From the NCBI GenBank assembly GCA_951640165.1, contig OX621263.1:9616001-9680000 (forward strand): a stretch of 64,000 nt of DNA, read 5' to 3'. Position 1 is the stretch's first letter. Each line of letters starts with the position of its first letter. The notes under the pieces were generated by a model. It saw only the letters and a list, made by a program, of their open reading frames with translations. It had not been told where the DNA came from and did no database searches. The translations under genes were made by a program, and so were the position numbers. Positions 57,101 through 64,000 of this stretch are shown here, one piece after another. Origin of the DNA: Pseudoips prasinana (lineage: Eukaryota; Arthropoda; Insecta; Lepidoptera; Nolidae).

Positions 57101-58600
57101 GTAACGAAATTACAATTGGTGTTTTGACTTTGTCTGTCTTAGCTTATGCTAAGCATAATCTTCAAAAAGTCTATAAATACCAAATCAAAGTATAAGCTTA
57201 GCATACATTTAGCAAAGTTTTACGTAAGTAAAGTTTGAGCAAAGTCTAAGGACGCTCTATAGATCTCAGCCTCAGAATCAACTTTCATCCTTATCACCTT
57301 ATTTATTGACTCAAAGTAGGAGTGTGTTGTAACAGTTAAAATTACATGATTGTTATTCCTGTACCTGTTTCATTTAAATATTACATATACAGGGGGACAG
57401 GGGGTATACCAATGCGAAAAATACACTTTATACATTTCAACTTTAAGCAATATCACATGTTATTGTTTAAAGTGAAAATACCTAGTAATGCTTGATCGTT
57501 TACGCCTTGGATAGCCATTTGGATCCATATCATGCTCATTCATACAACAAGGAATCAATTGTACCATCGATAAAATATTCACCCCAACTCCTACCTACCT
57601 ATATATATGATCTCATATAAATTCTCATTTCATATTCACTGTTTCTGTTTTCGCCGCATATTTGGATCGTATACCCCGCAAATACTGTAAATAGATTTTA
57701 GATTGTTTATCCATCAGCTTAGAGTAGTATGTAGAAAAGAGTGTACTATGTGAGCTCGGCAAATGGATGTGCGCTTAACGCTTATGCGACAAAACTGTAC
57801 TGTGAGTCACCATAGTTCGAATGCACGTTAGTGCGACACACTGATGGCAAAATGTTTGCAGAATCAAATTCTTATTTTAAATTTTCTATATTAAATAAAT
57901 AAACAAAACAAAACATGTCACAACAACAATAAAAAAGTTAAAGTGGAGATGGTCGGTCATATAATTAGAGGCAAAGATAAATGGTCTAAATCAATAATAA
58001 ATTTGTTCACAAGTCACAACAAGGTTCACAAGTCATATGAAGAGGAAAAGAGGTAGACCATCCAGGAGATGGGTGGATGATATTAAAGCCGTAGCAGGAG
58101 GTTTATGGACAAGAACTGCCAAAAACAGAGGAATGGAAAAGGTTGGAGGAGGCCTTTGTCAATAAATGGCATACAGACGGGGTTATTGATGCTAAATAGT
58201 TAAGGATAGAGTTAAGACTTTAATATATAAAGCATATATTAAGATATGTAAATGAAATACTGTCTGAATAAAGGCTATTATTATTATATTAAATAATAAT
58301 TTGATTCTGCAGACATTTTGCCATTGCATTGCTTACAGCACACACCTGGCGATGGTGTTCTTCCAAATGTTAGTTGAATGTAGGATGATTGATGACAGTA
58401 TCTTTGTTTTCTCATTATAAAGCTGTGCTTTCTTTCGTCAGGCTGTCCTCTCAGTAGCGGATTTGGAGAAGCGCGACGTGAACTTCGAGCTGATCAAGGT
58501 GGAAGGCAAGGTTGGAGGCAGAATGGAAGATTCTATCCTGGTGCGAGGAGTGGTCATTGATAAGACTATGAGCCATCCTCAGATGCCTAAGAAGTTGAAG
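51172..58600 (+). CDS. CCT5: T-complex protein 1 subunit epsilon (CCT5), exons 1-4, continues right
   Basis: Encodes one of eight subunits of the cytosolic chaperonin TRiC/CCT, which folds actin and tubulin with ATP. Coding exons seen: 51172-51279 ([20 protein letters not shown]...), 52109-52343, 56775-57007 and 58442-58600, with GT-AG borders and consistent phases: 245 codons of about 540. Group II chaperonin hallmarks are visible: [25 protein letters not shown], and the ATPase signature [12 protein letters not shown] in exon 2. [11 protein letters not shown] in exon 3 is typical of the epsilon subunit, and [16 protein letters not shown] in exon 4 starts the apical domain. Intron 2 (4.4 kb) holds a LINE, SINEs, a TIR element and a hAT MITE. 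The intron after exon 4 holds an R1-type LINE array and runs off the window, so the remaining exons are beyond 64000. Confidence 0.95.
52390..52560 (+). repeat. Interspersed repeat family R, copy in CCT5 intron 2
   Basis: ggctagtcccacttacctgc...ggcacacaaatcacgctgag...ttggatccgcaacgaatttaatcag parallels 8165-8320 with divergence. Confidence 0.7.
52590..52775 (-). mobile_element. RTE-like LINE 3' end in CCT5 intron 2
   Basis: Inverted tail: tatcagccgaaagacg...aagatcatcggtccatcttgtaggaggcctg corresponds, reversed, to the WTSFG...[11 protein letters not shown] coding end at 7438-7592. Confidence 0.75.
52835..53105 (+). mobile_element. tRNA-derived SINE family D, diverged copy
   Basis: Shares tcagtatcaacctggtgtctg, gtaaagctgatggtcctctg and actgtaatatgtcccacaga-type words with 46930-47130. 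The head is decayed. Confidence 0.6.
53247..54539 (+). pseudogene. LINE reverse transcriptase, C-terminal 430 residues
   Basis: Uninterrupted frame for the palm to C-terminus of a non-LTR reverse transcriptase. It starts just after the LIxxRL region ([20 protein letters not shown]) and shows motif [14 protein letters not shown], motif [21 protein letters not shown] and motif [10 protein letters not shown]. The thumb and C-terminal region follow ([44 protein letters not shown]). The N-terminal endonuclease and the first RT motifs were lost by 5' truncation on insertion, so the first ATG is not a real start. No stops in 1.29 kb suggest a young insertion. Confidence 0.9.
54769..54868 (+). other. 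Duplicated stem-loop in the LINE 3'UTR
   Basis: Two direct repeats 63 bp apart each form a stem closed by an 18-nt loop: TTGAG (54774-54778) with CTCAA (54797-54801), and CTGAG (54837-54841) with CTCAG (54860-54864). Each is backed by an outer CCC/GGG pairing. The loops share tgtttcgcYgg. Both are also present in the inverted copy near 10895-11020. A likely RT-recognition structure (inference). Confidence 0.7.
55899..56150 (-). mobile_element. tRNA-derived SINE, family B, copy 3 (inverted)
   Basis: Minus strand: ggttggtttggttggtaaatg head, decayed B box, gaacatgtctgtttttcctgac body, ggtatgaataatgtcccagg tail. Parallel to 34044-34287. Confidence 0.7.
56283..56574. mobile_element. hAT-type MITE with 8-bp target duplication
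   Basis: Ends tagggttaccatatg and catatgttaacccta are inverted (one mismatch). Both sides carry ccctcaac (56275-56282 and 56575-56582). An 8-bp duplication and TAGGG-type ends fit the hAT superfamily. The interior repeats gacaggcatttt several times and has no gene. Confidence 0.85.
57033..57275. mobile_element. MITE with about 50-bp inverted ends next to a CCT5 splice donor
   Basis: Left ctgaggctgagatctatagagcg...cttagactttgctcagacttt pairs with right aaagtttgagcaaagtctaag...cgctctatagatctcagcctcag. Length 243 bp. It starts 25 bp after the exon 3 end (57007). The interior has secondary inverted pairs (cttagcttatgctaagc). Confidence 0.85.
57276..57844. other. CCT5 intron 3, no feature recognised
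   Basis: AT-rich intronic sequence. A short inverted pair is near 57419-57480 (atacactttatacatttc / gtttaaagtgaaaatac). Confidence 0.4.
57845..58325. mobile_element. TIR element enclosing an RTE-like LINE tail
   Basis: Inverted ends ggcaaaatgtttgcagaatca and tgattctgcagacattttgcc bound the element. Inside (57950-58200) the plus strand encodes [20 protein letters not shown] and, after a frame change, [17 protein letters not shown] and a stop, the C-terminus of an RTE-type LINE. Either a LINE tail inserted in a MITE or a captured fragment. Confidence 0.65.
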
Positions 58601-58799
58601 GTATGTCAGATATACTTCTGTTAAAGATAAATTGATTTGATCTATTGGTATGCATTGTTAATATCGTCCACCTAGGTAGCTAGAGAAAGCCGCAGGCTAG
58701 CTAGCTAGGGTAGGTTCCTCAGCGGCGAGGATCGCTTTGGCCCATTAACGCGTGATCGGTGATCCCGTGCATGTGATCACACCCTCATTTAGAATTTAG

Positions 58800-59085
58800 T
58801 CTTTTTGCTTTAGTCTTCCATTCTTTAATTTTAATATAGTAGAACTAAATTTCAAAATAATAGATTAACTAGTAAATTGTTATTTATTTAAGGATTTCAG
58901 AAAATATATGCGATAAAACAAACTGCATGATAAAACAAACTGCACGGACTGACTAATTAATTTTTTTTGTGACTTTTTACTATTCACTATGTTTATGTAC
59001 TGCATTGTGACCTTGACAAGTACAAGTGTATGTTTATACCCAAGTGCTCAATAAATTTCATTTCATTTCATTACCAGATGATTAG
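58800..59085 (+). mobile_element. LINE 3' end, same family as 14190-14490
   Basis: The block gcacggactgactaatt...gaccttgacaagtacaagtgtatg...acccaagtgctcaataaattt ends in an atttc repeat tail (59057-59080). Immediately followed by the R1-type LINE. Confidence 0.7.
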
Positions 59086-62000
59086 AATCCCCCCCAGATG
59101 TTGCTTCCCTTCCCGCTACGCTACGGCTCAGTGCGTCGGAGGTTCGCTGTGAAATAATATTATTTTTCTGCTATTTCGTGATTGTTTTGTGACCTGTGTT
59201 TTGTTTCTAGCTTTAGTGTTAGTGCTAAATACTACAATCTGTAAGTTTTTTAAGTGTTTTAATAAGTAATATCTGGATTTTAGTTCAAATTATCGTTCGG
59301 TGAGTAAGTTTAACTTTTTTCTTGTGAGGGTACCGCGTCATAGTCACAGTTACTTGTTATCGTGCTAAATTAGTTATCGTGCTGTTTACATTAAAGTGCT
59401 TGCTTATTTCGTGTGAATAACATGTCAAAAATGAATGATGTCCCCCCCGATAGAGGGCGGAACGCATTTGGGAGAAGTAAACGACTCCCAGAACGCCCCC
59501 TTCAGGCTTCAACAAACGAGTGTTAGACGATGCGTCACCGACGTTTTGTACTCCCGATGGTCAACAGGAATCGGACATAAAACGTTTTCGGGGATCTCAA
59601 TCCGATTATTCGTCTTCATTAAATATTAGCGATACAAACAGTGCGGAATATAATTATTGCGATCTTGTGACACAAGCTTCCGTTTATCTGTCAAAGGTTA
59701 ACGAATTAGTCAGTGATTCCAACTCGGGTATGAATATCGCGAATAAGCTATCGGTGATGGATTGTACGCAGCGCCTTACCAGTATTATTTCATTACTTGC
59801 GCTTAAATCTTCATGCAATGAAACTAAATTGGCGAACGCAGAACGTCAGTTAGATCTTTGCGTAAATAAAACCAATTCTGAGATTCCTACGTACGCGGAA
59901 CAATTAAAACTGCGTTTACCGAAAAAAACCGCCGCCCCCATAGTACAGACGCGAAAACCGGTTCCTTCAATTATTGCGTATCCCACCGCTGAGCGATCAG
60001 CGGAGTTCGCGACTTCGTCGGCGACCAAGGAAGCGCTTATGAAGGCTATAAAACCCGCGGACGACGGTTTTCAAATAGTAGGCGTTAAAAAAACTTCCAA
60101 TTCTGGCGTTGTACTCCGAGTGGCAAATGAAACCCAACTCAATAAAATTCGCTCTGTCGAGGCCATTCGTTCGGCGGGTTTAAAACTTCAAACTCCATCC
60201 GGGCGACGACCGCGCATACTTATAAAAGATATACCGTCGTCAATGGACGACCAGGTCTTTTTAACGGCGTTATACAGGCAAAATATCAAAGATAGTGATC
60301 TTAAAGTCGGCGAAGACGATTTTACGTCTAAAACTAAAATTGTGCGCAAGCGTAACGTAGCTAATGGGCGCAAGTGGGTGGGAATTGAGCTCGAACCGGA
60401 GATTAGAAAACATTTAGTCAGCACTAAAGAAAAACTTTTCATCGACTGGGCTACATGCCGCTTTATTGATGATTTAGAGGTAGTTCGGTGTTTAAACTGC
60501 CAGCAATATGGGCATGTTGTCAAGTACTGTAGTAATAAATTACCTACCTGTGCCTTATGCGCAGAAGCACATCCCACAAAATCATGTAAGCACCACAATG
60601 ACCCAGAATTTAAACCAGTTTGTGCATCGTGTAAAACATATAAAAAACCTCACGACCACAAATGCGGCTCGGACAACTGCCCCACATTTAAGCATAAACT
60701 TGAGCAGTTAGTGCTAAATACCAAATATTAATATGGCTTACTTAAAAATGGGGCAGCTAAATCTTCACAACGATAGGGTTGCGACATCAGAGTTGGAAAC
60801 TTTAGTCAATGAATACAACTTAGATATAGTGCTTGTACAAGAACAATATCAATATGCGCGTTTAAAAAATAAATTGGTGCAGCTAGACAACAAATCACGG
60901 GCTGCTATTTACGTAACGCGTACTAATTTTACGGTAAGCGGTATGCGAAACCTCATGACGTCACACTGTGCTGTCGCTGAAATATCATCCCCATCCTGGA
61001 AAGTTTACGTAGTGAGCTGTTATTTTCAGTATTCAGATCCTGTCGGTCCCCATTTACATCACTTGCGCCATGTTTTGATGTCCCTCAAAGGACACAAAAT
61101 TATTATTGGCGCAGATGTTAACGCATCCTCTACGTTATGGTATGGCAAATACCGTTCAAGCGATACAGAACGGCGGAACGCCGTCGAAGATTTCGTCGCT
61201 GAGATGAATCTATCAATACATAACACTCCTGATGCACCGCCTACTTATTGTAGCCCTACTGGCGAATCTTTTATTGACGTCACTTTTTCAAGCTCAGACG
61301 TCCGAATAGATGGATGGCGTGTTTTGCCTGACGCTTCATCCAGTGATCACCGCTTAATCGTGTACGAGTTTGTTCCTCGGTTGGCACAAAGACCTACGGC
61401 TATTTACGGTAACTATAGATATCGGCTCAAAGGGGCCGATTGGGATTTTTTCAGAGCTCTTTTTGCCGCGCATGCCAGGGATTTCACCCGGGATGAACTA
61501 ACAACAGAGGAATGTGCTGTAATGATGTCGGACACTTTTACCTACTGTGCCGATATTGCCATAGGCCGCGTCCCTATTACTAATATTCGAAGATGCGATT
61601 GGTGGAATAACTACTTAATTAAAGTTCGATGTGAATTTCGGAGAGCACGTAAAAAATATAATAAACTAAAAAAACGTAAAATTGTAGGCGATGTTTTAAA
61701 TAATGCATATATAAATCTCAAAATAGCTCGTTCACGTTACCGCTCGTCAATAGAGAAATCCAAAGGCAATCTTATTAGAAAAATAGTCGATAAATTAGAT
61801 AAAGAAGGCCCGTGGTCGCCCCTATACCATGAGTTTAAAGCAAATAGGTCTATAGATTTAGCTTATATTCAAAACATAAAAATCAATAATACCTACACCA
61901 GTGGCATAGAGGAGACCACGGAATCCTTACTTAATTCGCTCATACCTGATGATAGTTCCTTGAACGATAATGACTACCATAAGCAGATTAGACAGTGGGC

Positions 62001-62173
62001 AAACAATCCACCCGCTACCTATATGTCTAGTCTTCCTACAATTAATGAGTTTATGAATACTGTGAAATCGCTACCTGTTAACAAAGCTTCAGGTGAAGAT
62101 AAAATATCCAACAAAATGATAATAGAAGCCACAAAACAATCCGGTGATTCAATACTAAAAGTTTTTAATCGTT
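59086..62173 (+). mobile_element. R1-clade-type LINE, copy 1 (5'UTR, ORF1, 5' half of ORF2)
   Basis: Starts soon after the previous LINE tail with a 5'UTR of about 330 bp. ORF1 and most of the N-terminal half of ORF2 follow. At 62173/62174 the sequence jumps, in the early RT region, back into ORF1. The 3' half of the element (RT core and 3'UTR) is absent. It lies inside the fourth CCT5 intron in the sense direction. The clade is judged from the zinc knuckles and endonuclease type. Confidence 0.85.
59481..60731 (+). CDS. R1-type LINE ORF1 with CCHC zinc knuckles, copy 1
   Basis: An RNA-binding Gag-like protein of the retrotransposon, open from 59481 to the stop at 60731 (about 416 codons). 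The C-terminus has the knuckles VRCLNCQQYGHVVKYC, CALCAEAHPTKSC and a third Cys/His cluster (PVCASCKTYKKPHDHKC). A preceding conserved region (RPRILIKDIPSSMDDQVF...KWVGIELEPEIRKHL) is typical of R1/Jockey ORF1 proteins. The true start is uncertain. The ATG at 59422 opens a frame that stops at 59526, one frame off, so a one-base change (perhaps in the C run at 59441-59447) seems to have broken the N-terminus. Ends one base before the ORF2 ATG. Confidence 0.82.
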   Translation, partial: TTPRTPPSGFNKRVLDDASPTFCTPDGQQESDIKRFRGSQSDYSSSLNISDTNSAEYNYCDLVTQASVYLSKVNELVSDSNSGMNIANKLSVMDCTQRLTSIISLLALKSSCNETKLANAERQLDLCVNKTNSEIPTYAEQLKLRLPKKTAAPIVQTRKPVPSIIAYPTAERSAEFATSSATKEALMKAIKPADDGFQIVGVKKTSNSGVVLRVANETQLNKIRSVEAIRSAGLKLQTPSGRRPRILIKDIPSSMDDQVFLTALYRQNIKDSDLKVGEDDFTSKTKIVRKRNVANGRKWVGIELEPEIRKHLVSTKEKLFIDWATCRFIDDLEVVRCLNCQQYGHVVKYCSNKLPTCALCAEAHPTKSCKHHNDPEFKPVCASCKTYKKPHDHKCGSDNCPTFKHKLEQLVLNTKY

Positions 62174-62175
62174 GA
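60733..62175 (+). pseudogene. R1-type LINE ORF2, endonuclease intact, RT truncated
   Basis: Starts at ATG 60733, one base after the ORF1 stop (TAA-T-ATG). The APE-type endonuclease occupies about residues 1-220: MGQLNLHNDRVATSEL, VLVQEQYQY, VVSCYFQYSD, IIGADVNASSTLWYG, TPPTYCSPTG-type and SSDHRLIVYEF. A linker follows and the first RT-region motif (LPVNKASGEDKISNKMI). It then ends abruptly after FNR with a stop created by the junction to the next unit at 62174. The RT catalytic motifs are missing, so this copy cannot retrotranspose. Confidence 0.85.
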
Positions 62176-63365
62176 CGTTTTGTACTCCCGATGGTCAACA
62201 GGAATCGGACATAAAACGTTTTCGGGGATCTCAATCCGATTATTCGTCTTCATTAAATATTAGCGATACAAACAGTGCGGAATATAATTATTGCGATCTT
62301 GTGACACAAGCTTCCGTTTATCTGTCAAAGGTTAACGAATTAGTCAGTGATTCCAACTCGGGTATGAATATCGCGAATAAGCTATCGGTGATGGATTGTA
62401 CGCAGCGCCTTACCAGTATTATTTCATTACTTGCGCTTAAATCTTCATGCAATGAAACTAAATTGGCGAACGCAGAACGTCAGTTAGATCTTTGCGTAAA
62501 TAAAACCAATTCTGAGATTCCTACGTACGCGGAACAATTAAAACTGCGTTTACCGAAAAAAACCGCCGCCCCCATAGTACAGACGCGAAAACCGGTTCCT
62601 TCAATTATTGCGTATCCCACCGCTGAGCGATCAGCGGAGTTCGCGACTTCGTCGGCGACCAAGGAAGCGCTTATGAAGGCTATAAAACCCGCGGACGACG
62701 GTTTTCAAATAGTAGGCGTTAAAAAAACTTCCAATTCTGGCGTTGTACTCCGAGTGGCAAATGAAACCCAACTCAATAAAATTCGCTCTGTCGAGGCCAT
62801 TCGTTCGGCGGGTTTAAAACTTCAAACTCCATCCGGGCGACGACCGCGCATACTTATAAAAGATATACCGTCGTCAATGGACGACCAGGTCTTTTTAACG
62901 GCGTTATACAGGCAAAATATCAAAGATAGTGATCTTAAAGTCGGCGAAGACGATTTTACGTCTAAAACTAAAATTGTGCGCAAGCGTAACGTAGCTAATG
63001 GGCGCAAGTGGGTGGGAATTGAGCTCGAACCGGAGATTAGAAAACATTTAGTCAGCACTAAAGAAAAACTTTTCATCGACTGGGCTACATGCCGCTTTAT
63101 TGATGATTTAGAGGTAGTTCGGTGTTTAAACTGCCAGCAATATGGGCATGTTGTCAAGTACTGTAGTAATAAATTACCTACCTGTGCCTTATGCGCAGAA
63201 GCACATCCCACAAAATCATGTAAGCACCACAATGACCCAGAATTTAAACCAGTTTGTGCATCGTGTAAAACATATAAAAAACCTCACGACCACAAATGCG
63301 GCTCGGACAACTGCCCCACATTTAAGCATAAACTTGAGCAGTTAGTGCTAAATACCAAATATTAA
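62174..63365 (+). CDS. R1-type LINE ORF1, copy 2 (N-terminus missing)
   Basis: Same protein as in copy 1 from the TFCTPDGQQESD stretch onward, with the three Cys/His knuckles, but joined upstream to the end of truncated ORF2. The frame has no ATG near the junction; the first in-frame ATGs lie further in. It would be translated only through re-initiation or not at all. Confidence 0.8.
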
Positions 63366-63366
63366 T

Positions 63367-64000
63367 ATGGCTTACTTAAAAATGGGGCAGCTAAATCTTC
63401 ACAACGATAGGGTTGCGACATCAGAGTTGGAAACTTTAGTCAATGAATACAACTTAGATATAGTGCTTGTACAAGAACAATATCAATATGCGCGTTTAAA
63501 AAATAAATTGGTGCAGCTAGACAACAAATCACGGGCTGCTATTTACGTAACGCGTACTAATTTTACGGTAAGCGGTATGCGAAACCTCATGACGTCACAC
63601 TGTGCTGTCGCTGAAATATCATCCCCATCCTGGAAAGTTTACGTAGTGAGCTGTTATTTTCAGTATTCAGATCCTGTCGGTCCCCATTTACATCACTTGC
63701 GCCATGTTTTGATGTCCCTCAAAGGACACAAAATTATTATTGGCGCAGATGTTAACGCATCCTCTACGTTATGGTATGGCAAATACCGTTCAAGCGATAC
63801 AGAACGGCGGAACGCCGTCGAAGATTTCGTCGCTGAGATGAATCTATCAATACATAACACTCCTGATGCACCGCCTACTTATTGTAGCCCTACTGGCGAA
63901 TCTTTTATTGACGTCACTTTTTCAAGCTCAGACGTCCGAATAGATGGATGGCGTGTTTTGCCTGACGCTTCATCCAGTGATCACCGCTTAATCGTGTACG
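63367..64000 (+). CDS. R1-type LINE ORF2, copy 2, cut by the window edge
   Basis: Identical to the first 211 codons of copy 1, covering the APE endonuclease up to the DASSSDHRLIV motif at the window end. Whether this copy continues into a full RT or into a third unit cannot be seen. Confidence 0.85.
   Translation, partial: MAYLKMGQLNLHNDRVATSELETLVNEYNLDIVLVQEQYQYARLKNKLVQLDNKSRAAIYVTRTNFTVSGMRNLMTSHCAVAEISSPSWKVYVVSCYFQYSDPVGPHLHHLRHVLMSLKGHKIIIGADVNASSTLWYGKYRSSDTERRNAVEDFVAEMNLSIHNTPDAPPTYCSPTGESFIDVTFSSSDVRIDGWRVLPDASSSDHRLIVY

Larger units (their letters stand above)
59540..64000 (+). repeat. Tandem duplication, 2634-bp unit
   Basis: Sequence from 62174 onward repeats that from 59540 onward. 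The offset is exactly 2634 bp at the start, at the ORF1 stop (60731/63365), at the ORF2 ATG (60733/63367) and at the last base (61366/64000). No difference was seen, and the 397 ORF1 residues are identical. The array leaves the window. Confidence 0.93.

Noticed and set aside
60188..60598. 136-codon antisense frame conserved in both units (again at 62822-63232)
   Set aside because: Conserved only because the two units are identical. It mirrors the ORF1 coding sequence and has no recognisable domain.

Overview
The window looks like a piece of a lepidopteran (moth or butterfly) nuclear genome. It is AT-rich, most of it is made of transposable elements typical of Lepidoptera, and the few host genes are split by GT-AG introns. 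The genus cannot be told from the sequence.

Host genes. Three are supported. A 61-nt coding start of an ACBD5-like acyl-CoA-binding gene lies on the minus strand (36467-36527). The nascent-polypeptide-associated complex alpha gene lies on the plus strand in five coding exons (42839-48397; 211 aa, complete). The first four coding exons of the chaperonin subunit CCT epsilon (CCT5) lie on the plus strand (51172-58600; 245 codons), and the gene continues beyond the right edge. All are proteostasis or lipid-handling housekeeping genes, and their introns are packed with SINEs, LINE fragments and MITEs.

Left part, 1-22 kb. This is a gene-free mosaic of tRNA-derived SINEs (five copies of one family), RTE-like LINE tails, Helitrons and MITEs. 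It holds two DNA transposons with intact reading frames: a Tc1-like element (3816-5385, DD34E) nested in an older repeat, and a mariner (14756-16037, DD34D) with perfect terminal repeats.

22-26 kb. A 3.77-kb PIF/Harbinger element with TAA target duplication carries two spliced genes on opposite strands. One is a DDE transposase and the other a MADF-BESS protein. Their exons alternate, so each gene has an exon inside the other's intron.

27-32.5 kb. An apparently full-length non-LTR retrotransposon. ORF1 has a coiled coil followed by a region resembling the baculovirus FP25K-like family, and ORF2 has endonuclease plus reverse transcriptase.

38.9-41.45 kb. A three-exon Tc1/mariner-superfamily transposon with perfect 28-bp terminal repeats, a TA target duplication and an unusually long gap (81 residues) between the second D and the E. 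It carries a frameshift and a TGG-to-TGA stop.

53.2-55.25 kb. A 5'-truncated LINE inside a CCT5 intron. Its 3'UTR carries a duplicated stem-loop whose stems covary. The same 3'UTR is found inverted at 10.55-11.06 kb.

59.1-64 kb. An R1-clade-type LINE in which a 2634-bp unit is tandemly repeated without visible difference, running off the right edge. Either a very recent rearrangement or an assembly artefact.
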